NCBI RefSeq assembly: GCF_014805625.2 | Contig: NW_023998492.1 | Span: 601,970 to 665,969, forward strand | Direction of reading: 5' to 3' | Source of the DNA: Glossina fuscipes | Lineage: Eukaryota; Arthropoda; Insecta; Diptera; Glossinidae | Length of the DNA: 64,000 nucleotides | Part shown: in pieces, positions 32,992-43,544 of the stretch | Position numbering within the stretch: position 1 is the stretch's first letter | Layout of the letters: each line of letters begins with the position of its first letter | Translations under genes and position numbers: made by a program | Notes under the pieces: generated by a model | Seen by the model: only the letters and a program-made list of their open reading frames with translations | Database searches by the model: none | Told to the model about the DNA's origin: nothing

Positions 32992-33300
32992 TATGCCTTA
33001 TGGTTATCTACTATTTAGTTATTTGTGAAATAACCACTCACTTGAAAAGGTTTAGGAACTACTGAGGATAATGTCAATGGTTTCTAATTTTTTAATATTA
33101 TTTATCTTTTTTTATTTTTTTTATATTTTTTTTATTATATTTAGAGGAAACACGTATTGTATCCGCGATAATGAGTTGTAGTAAAAAATACTGAGAAGAC
33201 CCGAGCTAAATACACAAAAAACACCGAAACAATCAAAAAATCGCAGACGAAAAACAAAAAACGCACTACTAAGAACACTACTCGATGTCAACTCTTAACT
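32992..33300 (-). promoter_or_regulatory. Probable 5' untranslated region of I-like LINE
   Basis: Minus-strand sequence upstream of the ORF1 ATG. It contains CAGTTAAGAGTTGACATCGA near 33,300, a plausible 5' start with internal promoter. The exact boundary is not defined, as no target duplication was matched to the 3' side. Confidence 0.35.
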
Positions 33301-34780
33301 GATGTTACTATATAATTCAAGTTCAGTACGTTATACCATATATTAGAAAGTAATTTAAATTAAAGAAAAAATAAACATTTCAAATATTAATATAATAATT
33401 GTGCACAGAGTGTAACGACTGTACGACTTCACAATTTGATTACACAGCATCCACCTAATGACTGCTTACTGTTTCCCTGCCATGTTCATTCATTTGTTTA
33501 AGTTTACGATGTTGACATATAAAGTCTATATGTATATATTTTGTGAAAAGTTTTGCCCTTAATTTAAATAAAATTTATTGAACTAAGAAATAATCCTTCC
33601 ATCATCAGTTGAACCTTTGGGATATAAAACTGAATAACTTGGTTTTCATAGCGCGCTCTTGAGGCCAGCTTTAAGCCATTCAGAATCAGATCTGCGTTTC
33701 GAGCTCCATCTTATATTCAATCTTAAACAACCAGCTTCTAAGAGTTTTTTGGTCAAGTTGTTATCTCCGCAGCTACGTCTTACGATAAATGCGGGTTCTT
33801 CTGAGTTTGTGAAGAATTTAGTCGGTTTTATCAACGAATGGTAGACGAATGCTCATCGTATTTTTGAACATTGAAATTTACAAAGCAGTAACGTTCAAGC
33901 CATTCATTTGTTGCTGATTTTTATAAACAGCCTTAACCATAAGCACCATGAAGGCTGTGAAGGGTTATCGCTTAAGTGAAAGCGATACTGTCAAATGTAG
34001 GATAGACAACGATATCTTTGTAAATATCTTTTAAATTACCGCCCACAGAGTCGCCTAATAGAATTACTGTTATCAGCACTACGCGACCCTTCATCCGGTT
34101 ATTGCGATAATCGCCATAAGGCTTGTTGTGTGCGATCATGCCGAACTTTGGTACACAATTTTATTTACGATAACAGTGCTATACGGTATAATAAAATTTT
34201 CTGAGTATTAAAAATGACAGCCACTAGAGAGTGCAGAATATTTTTCTTAACAATGCCTTTAAACTTGGCATTAAATGAAGAATACAGTGAAGTGGACTGC
34301 GACAAGCAATGTGTGCTACTTTAGAGAGAATAGAGTTTGGATAATAGAACACGACACGGTAAGTCAGTCTTAAATCAAGTATGAGGGACGTCAACACGTA
34401 ATGGACTAACAATCACAAATTAATAATATTTTCCGCAAATTTTCACGATCATGTAACAGATATATATTGTGATTGGACAGAATTTACACACTTTAACATG
34501 GTAGTAGCATTCGAAAAAGCTTTCATGCTGCTTTAAACTAAAAACATGCCATTTTTTTATAAGAAATTTTATATTTAAAGTAAACTAATATTTAACAATC
34601 AATAATATTCAAGAATCCGTCTGGGTCATACCACATACCAATGGATTCTTAAGAAATCTCTTTCAGAATGCTTCAACCTTTGCTATGTATTTATCTGCGA
34701 TAGACTCACTTACCTGGAAAGCATAATATCAATAAATTATTTAACATTTAAAGCTGGTTGCTAGTCCTCGTCTCACTTTC
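33301..34780. other. No recognisable gene
   Basis: AT-rich. The overlapping frames at 33,646-33,844 on both strands and at 34,224-34,412 (minus) show no family resemblance. A small hairpin (ATCGCTTAAGTGAAAGCGAT) lies at about 33,967. Confidence 0.4.
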
Positions 34781-34789
34781 TTAGTCCTA

Positions 34790-34959
34790 TAAATATTATT
34801 GTAATTGATTTAACCAAAGAAATAAATTCAAAGATTAAAGCCTTAAAGCGCTAGCATATCTGAGGCTATCGGCTTTATTGAAAGCTCTACCCTAGCTTTA
34901 GTTGTTAGTCGAGATCATTACTAGATCATAACTTACTCGGCTACTCAGGCGGATACTCT
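34790..34959 (-). mobile_element. tRNA-headed SINE, copy 2, with target duplication
   Basis: A 170-bp insertion flanked by the 9-bp direct repeat TTAGTCCTA (34,781-34,789 and 34,960-34,968). On the minus strand the head is TGAGTAGCCGAGTAAG, the body AATAAAGCCGATAGCC and GCTAGCGCTTTAAGGC, and the tail TTTGAATTTATTTCTTTGG then ACAATAATATTT. The B box is lost. Confidence 0.8.
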
Positions 34960-35267
34960 TTAGTCCTAGAATTTACATCCCTAATTTAAGTAAATTATAG
35001 TAATAATCACAGTAATATTCAATAATTTATATAACGATAACTAATTGAGCATTAATATTTAATGAAATCTCGCGTATTAAAAAGTCTTTTATATAAAATT
35101 TTAATTCAAAATATATTAGAACTATCCATAAGTGAGGCACCTATGAACAGAGGGACCAACATTTGCTCCACGCAAACGACACATATCAAATCTGATCACA
35201 TTCGACTAGTTGCTTGTTGCTTGATGCTTGTTAATTGAAGCCAGTGCTGATCTGTTGAGAGAATGCG

Positions 35268-35400
35268 ACAAAGATACGGTTAAATGGATTTTTTTTTGGA
35301 AACAAAACAAGAAAGAAGCGAAAGAAAGGCTAGATGAACCTTAAGTGGAATCTGCATCTACGGATAAAATGGTCAAATATTGGGCAAGGTAGCTGTGGAC
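35268..35400 (+). pseudogene. mariner transposase N-terminal scrap
   Basis: The frame reads KKEAKERLDEP, stop, VESASTDKMVKYW, a fair match to the mariner helix-turn-helix (KEAxxRLxExYGxSAPSxxTVKxW). After this it decays. There is no neighbouring catalytic region. The call rests on about 30 codons. Confidence 0.45.
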
Positions 35401-36757
35401 ATGCGTAACTAGTTACAGCTTTAAAATGATTCGTCCCAAGGTGAATACAACTTTTCTTTTTTACGAGACAATTAAAGCATGTAGGTGGTAGTTACCAATA
35501 GAATACATAAAAGTTTCTTTTTATTTATCTATTTTTTAAGATTAAATGAAAGTAAGATCAATGAAATGAAAGAAATTTCTTTTCACAAAATTCTAATTAC
35601 CCTTACAAATTCCAAAAAATTTATCGAAATACATGCTTTGGCTTTTAATAGTAAACATTTATATGCCGTACATATTCATACGAATATGTGTATTTAACTT
35701 TTGTGTATAAACAAAGATATACAAGTCATGTGTGACGTTAACAACGTAGTATGGTCTGCCGCGGCAGTTTTATAAACGCCATCGGAGTGTACGTCAGTGA
35801 ACGTTTTATCTTGGCTTAAGGCGAACAAAGGCTAAAGCAATGCAAATCCATATAGTATGTATACATAATAAAATGCTTGCTTTCCAAGGTTTACCGTTAG
35901 ATTTTGTCCTAAAAATTACAAACGAAAAATTCAAAACAGCCCTTTGGACACTGAAATCATAACTCTCTATTGTTTTATGGGATTTGAAGGTTTATTTCAC
36001 AGCACAGTAAAAAATGTTGTGCTCATCTTTCAGTCTTCATGTCCAAATATGTTCGACGTGTTTCAGTTTCACATTTTGTCAGTAAAAAATGACTATGATT
36101 TGGAGGAAAGCAAAAATATCGGAAATGTATATTAAACAAGGTTAAAATTTACGTAACATAAAAACCATCAAAAAATAAATTTTTATATGTTACAAAGGCA
36201 GCCGGAATATGTCAACGGCTTCCTTGCACACAACAAACAAGGCGACGCACAAATGCAGTATGTAAACATCCATTTTTTTCGTCAGAGAGATATCGCTCCT
36301 TTTAAAGATAGCGCTGATAGCTTTGTTTGAACAGATCAAGTATTTAAGATTTTGAACTCAGGGTACTTCTATGAAAGTATTTATGCGTTGTGCAATTACC
36401 ATTGCTCTTGCCATACTAGAGCAGTTGGTGCCGTAGGCAAAAGTACTAATAATAGCATCTCATAGTTGACAATATTTTATCAAACGGCTCGTTGCGTTAA
36501 ATCGAAGTTAAACAATACGTTTTTTAATTTCGTTAGCTTTCTATCTCTTAGTAGCATTTATAGAAACTTAGTTTAAGCCCGGGATATTTCATGCTTAAAT
36601 TTTCTATTTTAACATTTTTAGAGACGACTGACTGCATACAGCTGGCTGGGGGTTAACCATAGTTTATCATCCGTTTGCTTTAATAGTCTTATTTCCAACG
36701 AAAACCCTTATTTGTACTTATCTTGCTAACCGATGAAGCACAATTCAAGAACGATCA
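35401..36757. other. No recognisable gene
   Basis: AT-rich. The frames at 35485-35697 and 35944-36135 show no domain. Confidence 0.4.
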
Positions 36758-37117
36758 ATGTTTGCGCTGGCGATATGTGTATTACAAGACGCCGGAACGG
36801 TTAGGGAGCTCCACAGACTTTTAACCATTGTCCAAGAAATCCAAAAACTAGCTTTCGAAGCTGAGTTAACAAAATTTAAACAAAACAAACAATGGGCAAA
36901 AAAAAGGAAAGAAGACGTTACCGCAAACAGCAAGGACGGCAATAACCAACTCTCCATATTCATCATAATTGAAGATGTGCTCTTATTATTTGTATTATCA
37001 ATTATATTCTTTTACATATGTTATATATATTGCTACTATAAATCGTATGTTAACAAGCGCATTCCTCGCGCAATTTCGAATAATGCGATAACGAACGCGT
37101 TAATTCAACTATTATAG
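36758..37117 (+). CDS. Unidentified small ORF with coiled coil and one membrane segment
   Basis: 119 codons from ATG at 36,758. I do not recognise it. Residues 14-50 are Glu/Lys/Leu-rich (VRELHRLLTIVQEIQKLAFE, then AELTKFKQNKQ) and look like an amphipathic coiled coil. Residues 66-92 are strongly hydrophobic (SIFIIIEDVLLLFVLSIIFF and then YICYIYCYY), as in one transmembrane helix, followed by a basic tail (KSYVNKRIPR). A membrane protein with a cytoplasmic or lumenal coiled coil, a retroelement env scrap, or a chance frame in AT-rich DNA are all possible. No promoter, intron or neighbour supports expression. Confidence 0.25.
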   Translation: MFALAICVLQDAGTVRELHRLLTIVQEIQKLAFEAELTKFKQNKQWAKKRKEDVTANSKDGNNQLSIFIIIEDVLLLFVLSIIFFYICYIYCYYKSYVNKRIPRAISNNAITNALIQLL

Positions 37118-37199
37118 TACAAGAAAAATGCATTCTTTCTTTTCAATTCAAAATTCTTTGTACAAGATCTTTTCTGGTATAATTATAAACCCCCTTTGG

Positions 37200-38165
37200 T
37201 AAACAGGTAACAAAATTTACACATGGTTTTCATTCAAAGGCATATATTTCATGAAAGCCCGCATATTGGAAGATAGCCAAAGCGTAGTATAACGTAATCC
37301 AAATTTAGAAAACTTCGTTTATTTTCCAAAAATTTTACAATTTTTAATTTCCGCCGTAGAAAACCAAAAATCCGACCTTCTCTCCGTATAAAGACTTGCC
37401 TTTTATGGTAACCATTACATATAATAGGATCTAAAAAATAGACCGATGTGATCCAAATTCCGCTAAGATAATAGCTTTGCTCAATCGCTTCTATGGACTA
37501 ATTTTCATCATAATATATGAAGGAAGGGTCTCTTACAATTCATGAGAAATTTCATTTAAAGAAGAGTCCAAGAAATTTGGTTCAAATTTGATCCAAATAA
37601 ATTTCATGTCAAATTACTGAGCCAATTTTTATTAGAAACTAATAAAAATTAAATGTTTTTCTGAAGGACTTACTATTCACATGACATATTGTTTATGAAG
37701 TCCAAGAAATAAGAGATATATGGATCCAACAAATAGACTGTTGAGATGAAAACTTGACAATTCTCTCTCTTAAAGTATAAGCGAGAGAATTTTTTGAATT
37801 CTAACCTCTCTTGTTATATGCTTGCATAATAGTTTTTGTGTATTCTTCACTTGCCGGCCAGTAAATTTTTGGTTTGATAAATTTAAATTTTGTTTTACGT
37901 ACATTTAATGATGTAGGATTATTCAGAAAGTAATGAAATTATAAAATATTAAAACAAAGTAGAAAACAAAGAAAATAAGCAGTGTTTCAATTAAATAAAA
38001 AAACAACGAGAACGATAAGCCAATCCCACAAACATAGACCTGTGGAGTTTAAATGTGGTCCTACGACTTTTTATGTCAAATTATTATCATGGACGAATCT
38101 GCACATTAACAATTAGGCCTTTTTGGTATAGGAGAGTTTACGAAGTTGATATGACAGGGTGAATT
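37200..38165 (-). repeat. REP-A related, copy 3
   Basis: Shares with the 43.5-44.3 kb copy the words TTCATGAAAGCCCGCAT / TTATGAAAGCCTGCAT, GACCTTCTCTCCGTATAA / GACCTTCTCTCTATATAA, and AACAATTAGGCCTTTTTG, in the same order. It appears to cover a part of the repeat different from copies 1 and 2. Noncoding. Confidence 0.45.
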
Positions 38166-38465
38166 TTTCATTACATATAAGAAACTAAGCAAAATAAATT
38201 TCAATTCCAATCGAAATAACTTCAATACCGTAATATACTTGGTAGGCACAATAAATATTAATTCGAAGCTATTTTTTCTCAAAATCTGTCTTGATATAAA
38301 TTATAAAACTTTAAATTTTTTAACTTTTTTTTAATTTTAGCGTTCAAATTTAAAAAAAAATAAATGGAAATGGAGTTTGACGTGCAAGTTTGTTTATATT
38401 GTAAAAGCAGCAAAGTTAACCGAAACTATTTACAAATTGATTTAAAAATTTTACAAGTGCATTTA

Positions 38466-38636
38466 TTATTATTATTATTATAAATTAAGCAAGAGAATAA
38501 ATTCTAAGACTAAAGTCTTAAAGCGCTAGCATCTAAGGCTTTCGGCTTTATTAAAAACTCTACCGCACTTAAGATTTGAACCCACGACTAATGAGTTGAA
38601 AGTCGAGACTCTTGCCTACTCGGCCACTCAGACGGA
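38466..38636 (-). mobile_element. tRNA-headed SINE, copy 3 (best preserved)
   Basis: 171 bp flanked by a 15-bp imperfect direct repeat, 13 of 15 identical (TTACAAGTGCATTTA at 38,451 and TTACATGTGTATTTA at 38,637). On the minus strand: A box TGGCCGAGTAGG, about 30 bp of spacer and variable arm, B box GGGTTCAAATC, body AATAAAGCCGAAAGCC and GCTAGCGCTTTAAGAC, tail TTAGTCTTAGAATTTATT, then TAATTTATAATAATAATAA. The boxes match the Pol III consensus, so this copy could still be transcribed (inference). The head resembles a class II (Leu/Ser) tRNA but does not fold as a full tRNA by eye. Confidence 0.88.
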
Positions 38637-38651
38637 TTACATGTGTATTTA

Positions 38652-39619
38652 ATCGCATATCATCAAAGAAACAAATATGTAAAATATCATTAAAATTTTT
38701 AAAATCTATATGATAAGCACAACTAAGAAAAATTCGCAAATAAAAATCCTCCCTTAAAGCCTAGAAATCCTCTGAAAATTAGACTTATATAAAACAAAAG
38801 CGTGTATCTCAATAAGGAGGAGACGAAGCAATGTAAACCATTTTCTCGAACGTGAAATTTTCTGCTTACAAATATCTGGTAAAAGGGGGTGGCAAGAGAG
38901 CATCAAAGTTCAAATCAACGCTTTGTCGCTCTTACAATTTCTAAGACGTAAGCGCGAATCTAATTTGATTAAGCGTAGCGTATTTGGTTCATTATGTATT
39001 ATATATATTTGAAACAATTAGTAGCTGAAATCGGATAAGGTTTGGCAGTGATGCGCAGTGATCACGTGTTTATTCGGAAAGCAGGAAGTTTTCGTATTAT
39101 TTTTATGATTAAATCTGTGTTTCTTCGACAAATTATAAAAATTACAAACAATTATCGATCAATCATCTAAATTTTTGACTCTAATTTTGATTTTTATAAC
39201 ATTAAAAGCCATTTGATAGCATTGGATGGTTTCGAACTTCACCGAAGGCTCCCGCACTTTAATTTGTGAGAGTGTGACCCTGATTTTTTTTGCTCCATGT
39301 TCTTTTAAGTTAGCGGTTACTTTGACTTCATAAACAATGCTGTCAAAGTTTTCAGAATTATTCTCGTCTTAATTGCAGGGTCTGATATTGTTTATCCGTC
39401 TTCTATTCCTTACTGCCCGTGTTGTTACAACGTCAATCCCCGTTCAACAAATTTTTGAATTTCTTGCTGTTGTTGTCGTCAGCTGCTTGTTGTATTTGCT
39501 GTTTCTTTGCTCTCGTAAGCCGGATTTCCCCTTTCTTTAGAAACATTGTGTAATCAGTGTATTTTTTGTTTTTAGTCTTTGCAGGCAATTTTCTCTTTAT
39601 CACTTCCTTGGGCACACAG
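38652..39619. other. No recognisable gene
   Basis: AT-rich. The Lys-rich minus-strand frame at 39,433-39,648 overlaps the start of the LINE remnant on the other strand and is likely a shadow. Confidence 0.4.
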
Positions 39620-39627
39620 AAATTGGT

Positions 39628-40110
39628 TTGCCTGAGATAGGCAAACAACTATCGTCCTTATCAAGTAAGTTTGATAAATACAAGACAATGTTCGAAAAGT
39701 GCTGTTATTGGGGATGTTCAACGGATAGGGTAGGATCAAAATCTAGTGCGGCCTGTGGTCCGCTCACTTCTACTTCACGTAAAGCTTCCCATCAATGTCA
39801 TACCTCTGCCATATCTTCTACTACTACTACTTTTATTGGTGGGTTTTTACGTCTTACGTGGTCCAACACCTTAATGACGATGAGCGCTACACGCTTCGCT
39901 TTAATTAATAACCCTACGGATATAAATTCTACTACTGACAATCCTGATGTTATTACTCCTATTGTTAACAACCAGTTGGTAAATTGCTACATTTCTAAGG
40001 TTAACAAAAACGCTAACTCAAGCAGCCATTGCAGTTCCTCAGTCAATTCAACTCTACTACATCTGATGAATTTCGCGTGAAGTTAGGTGTCCCTTATGCT
40101 AAATGCGGTT
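39628..40110 (+). pseudogene. CR1-like ORF1 fragment
   Basis: Opens IGKQLSSLSSKFDKYKTMFE, parallel to SELSKNLVEL and EKFEQTKAMFDEC in the ORF1 at 29.2 kb. It is followed by a long Ser/Thr-rich linker. It ends VNCYISKVNKNANSS, with a shifted piece TSDEFRVKLGVPYAKC, resembling the C-terminal ORF1 fold. Up to 40,080 it is a single open frame of 150 codons, but its Ser/Thr/Asn richness is that of a linker, not a new gene. The N-terminal PHD finger is missing. Confidence 0.55.
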
Positions 40111-40189
40111 TATCCTGTACATCAATGATATCTTTCGGTGATTAAGTTCAACCATACCCTGATGTAAGCTAATGATTTGAAATTGTCTT

Positions 40190-40930
40190 CCGCATTTATC
40201 ATCGAATCGCACTTTTATTCCCTTCAGTCGGATGGATCAAGGTAACCTGCGTACGTGGTGCTCACAAAATTTCTTGAAGTTAAATCTAAAAAAACACAAA
40301 AAGTTTTCCTTCCTTAGCTAGAATTCACTTTCGATTGACTGCTTCAAAAAATTCACACAAATTGGAAAATCTGTATTTGCTTATTGATGTAGAGGTATTG
40401 TTGAACTAAAAATTCGTTTTAATCTTGATTATTAGTGTGTATAAACTCAGCTAGGTTTTTATATTGCTTTTATGTTTTCCAGTGTTTAGCAGCCTTGGTC
40501 TTTAAAGAAGGCTATTCGTTAGATTGGTGAGACCAATACGTCTCAGTTATATAGTCTCCTTCCTATAAATTCCAAGTTGACTCAATTGAGTCAGTTCAAA
40601 ATCAATTTCTGTTGTTTGCTCTGAGGAATTTGGGTTAGGACATGCGTTCTCCTTGTGAAAATAGGCTGCTTTTGCTGGCCTTATTGCCATTACAGGAATG
40701 TACACTTGCTCCTTGGTGTGTTCATCTTAGTTAAATTCGTAAATATTACAATTAGGTGAGATAAAGGCTCCTAGTCGCTCTTCTAGAATCTTTATTTTTA
40801 TAAAGTTCAGTCAACGTAGATACAATTATCTGCTTCTCCTTTTAAATGATGACTTGAAAGTAATTAATTTCATGCGATTTTGAAACTCTATAAAAGCTAC
40901 TCTCTATAACATGCCAGCTCTACCTATGCC
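40190..40930 (+). pseudogene. CR1-like reverse transcriptase C-terminal remnant
   Basis: Shifting frames show a LKLNLKKHKKFSF block (usually L-N-x-x-K-C after the YADD). At about 40,590 comes SIESVQNQFLLFALRNLG, stop, DMRSPCENRLLLLALLPLQE. At 40,760 comes IKAPSRSSRIFIF. The order and spacing match the C-terminus of the element at 26 kb (ESVQKHCLMFAPRKLG, PPYENGLFLLSLPSLEE). Many stops. Confidence 0.7.
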
Positions 40931-40935
40931 GTTGT

Positions 40936-42430
40936 AAAACTAAATGCTAATCGTTAAAGCTTCGTATGATTCTTAGATAGAGCTGAATATGGTTGCAATA
41001 ATTGCTTGCATATATGCCGTCGCTCTCAACTCGGATCTACAGCCCACTTGGAGACATGCCTTTGTGATGGATGTCCACATGCTTTTTTCCGTTTTTGTCT
41101 TGCTTATTTATAAACGACTTTTCTTTTATTTTTCTTGATCTCTTTTTCTTTTTCGTTATATATTATCGACATTAGTTTGTAATAAGTAGACAAGATTTAT
41201 TTTCAAGAAACAATGTAAGTCGCTTGTGAGTTTATATTAATTGAATTGCATGTGTAAATAAATAAATAATTAAATAAATACGTAGAGATATAAGTTTCAC
41301 CTTAAACAAATTTGGCAGTAAGTAAGTAGTGGGAACAAAAAAATTGAAATATGTAGTGAAAGAAAAAGAAAATGAATAATTAGGGATCGGCACACGTCCT
41401 TTTTCAGGGAAAAAACCCTTAACTAAACGAAAAAAGTAAACTTCTTGTAACAAGCAATCTCTTGTTAGCCATTGAAAAAAATTTATTGGTTTAACTTAAA
41501 TTCAAACTGAAAACAGTTCTCCTGCGACAATGTTGCTCATGTATGACTGTTCCTGCTTAAAATGTATAATCTTTTTCCCGTTCTAAACAATACTCATGAA
41601 AGAAAATTGTTATTTATGAGTAAAATCTATTTCATTATTTTGCAAATGTATGCTCCAAAGGTTCTGGGTTCAAAGGTTTTACAAAAACAGGTGTCATTTT
41701 TGACATAAACATATAAACAAGCCTGCATTGAAGGAAGCATACAAATAAGAAACTGTAATCGCTTTAGGATAAGTCTTCAAGTCTAGGTATTGTTTGTTAT
41801 CCTAAATTTTCAACTTCGTCAGTGTACCAAAAGAAGAAACACAGAACAAGAATGCGTATACAGGTGAGACGAAGGCGAAACAAGCCGGCGAAACAAGCCG
41901 GCAACCCTAAACTTAATGAAATAGTCGAAGGAGAAAAATAGGAGGCAAGGAATAGACAGATTGGTTGAGGACGGGTGGACGGGCGGACAGTAAGTTAAAT
42001 GTTATTTTTCAAATGAACTAGTTTATTAATTTGTTATTATAACGAGTAATGAAAAAAACGTTGTTATTGCATTAATAAAGCGTAGCGCCTTTAACGCGAT
42101 GTATTAAAAAACTTATACATAATAATGAATTATTAAAAAAAGGCTTTAATTAATAAATTTTTATATATATGCCAATTTTTTTTACCGTTAAGTTCATTAA
42201 AATAAATTCTTTACAAAATAAACATTTTGTTATATAATTACATAGTTATATAGTTCATTCAACACCTTTTAGTCGTATTACACTTTACGCTCTAGACTCT
42301 AAATTATATTTATTGGCGATATTGCACCACGTTTTTGGCGCAATGTTTAACGTCTAGTTTGGTAATAACAAAAACAGCAGCGACGTCAAAGACAGAATAA
42401 TATACACATCACAACAATAATGACAACGAA
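40936..42430. other. No gene; a small tandem duplication
   Basis: GAAACAAGCCGGC occurs twice in tandem at about 41,878-41,903. A GGACGGGTGGACGGGCGGAC stretch lies near 41,970. Otherwise AT-rich with no coding signal. Confidence 0.45.
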
Positions 42431-42437
42431 CTAAATT

Positions 42438-42674
42438 TTGTGTACGCATCAACGACGCTCTGCATGTTCGCAAACTGCAATATTAACAACACATCTGAGC
42501 GATTCTGAATTTGTACCATTCATGAAAACCATCGTTATTGTTGAGGATAAACGAGACCCGTTCATTCACTTCAACTTCATTAAATCCAAAAGGAAATTAA
42601 AGGAGACTTTAAAGTTTAAACTACTGATCGCTGTGCTCGCAGAGCCTTTCCAGGACTTATGTGGAGAGTTGTGA
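42438..42674 (+). other. Open frame of uncertain nature
   Basis: A 78-codon frame with a basic middle (HFNFIKSKRKLKETLKFKLL). It lies upstream of a LINE RT remnant on the same strand and could be a shifted piece of that element's linker, but I cannot match it. It is probably not a gene. Confidence 0.2.
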
Positions 42675-42779
42675 CCTATCCTCACATTCACTATTTCTCG
42701 TAAGACGAAGAACGAAATGGCTTAACGGTACTAAAATCCTCGTATCCAGAAAATCTGTTCTGGAATACCTAATAGTGCG

Positions 42780-43190
42780 ATGAATTCGCCATAACCAACC
42801 ATTCTTATATTCAACAGGAAAAGCATTTTCTAATCATTTTCAAACTGACATGATCTATGCCGATTTTAATAAACAGTGCGATAGGTTCATTAAAAGATTT
42901 ATTAAAGGATAGGACTTGGCATGAAGGGTTTCCTTATGTTCTAAATTGGATTGGTTCTTATTTAAAGCTTCTTTATGCTGCTTTTGCTTTATGTCTTAAG
43001 GAATTACCATCAACCATATTGAAATATTCTCACGTATGCGAACTATGTCAAATTGTTTTATCGTTCACCGCATCTGAATACGTCCGCGCTAAGCAATTTG
43101 ACCTCAAAATATTCCCCGAATTGGGTTATTTCAGTCGCATGTCGCTTGAAAAAAGTAACCCTCCTCGTGCATTCATTAGGCCCGCTTAGA
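42780..43190 (+). pseudogene. CR1/Jockey-type reverse transcriptase with palm deletion
   Basis: Just before the open frame, QTDMIYADFNKQCDRF corresponds to the first catalytic-Asp block (usually Q-T-D-V-I-Y-T-D-F-S-K-A-F-D). The frame 42,857-43,189 then has GFPYVLNWIGSYL. A deletion removes the S-G-V-P-Q-G-S loop. The frame continues CLKELPSTILKYSHV (usually I-N-D-L-P) and ends in MSLEKSN. The 110-codon frame is thus a fused RT scrap, not a new protein. All catalytic blocks after the first are missing or shifted. Confidence 0.65.
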
Positions 43191-43544
43191 CAATGTACAC
43201 TCTTTTCCTGATCTTGATTCTACATATTGAGCATGAAACATGCTTCAGTTTTAACGACCTCCTTTTCGTTCGCAGACAAATAATAGGGAAAATAGAATGG
43301 ATATGGAAGCAACTCGAAGAGCAATTTTGCCATCGTTCTTGTGTGACTTGTGACGTGGTGCAATGTCTTGATGAAAGGCATTTTTTCTTCTTCTGTTCTT
43401 TTTACAATTTCGTTATTCAAACACATTGATAACAAGTAGGAACATTACCATTACATAAGTTATACCACCTAGGCTAGTACAGCTATTCACTCATTTTGGT
43501 AATTATACACCAAAAAGTACCCATTATTTTCATACGACGTTATA

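Larger units (their letters stand above)
30042..33300 (-). mobile_element. I-like LINE with internal deletion
   Basis: Right to left: a probable 5' untranslated part (about 33,300-32,992), ORF1 (32,991 to about 32,158), ORF2 with endonuclease, RT scraps and RNase H (32,002 to about 30,220), a 3' untranslated part and a (TAA)n tail (30,080-30,042). RNase H plus a (TAA)n tail fits the I/LOA group. About 3.2 kb remain because the rest of endonuclease and most of RT are deleted. The copy at 52.7-53.5 kb is closely related. A 100-N gap falls within ORF2. Confidence 0.85.
39620..40935 (+). mobile_element. CR1-like LINE remnant, ORF1 joined to RT end
   Basis: ORF1 sequence (39,628-40,110) is followed within 100 bp by the last part of an RT (40,190-40,930). 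The endonuclease and RT palm have been deleted. Same strand and correct order. A different copy, and probably a different lineage, from the minus-strand element at 26-29.6 kb. Confidence 0.65.

Noticed and set aside
36745..36966. 73-codon minus-strand frame with hydrophobic start
   Set aside because: Antisense of the plus-strand orphan ORF.
38466..38636. Possible functional tRNA gene
   Set aside because: The Pol III boxes are present, but the sequence does not form a full cloverleaf and continues into a SINE body and (TAA)n tail.
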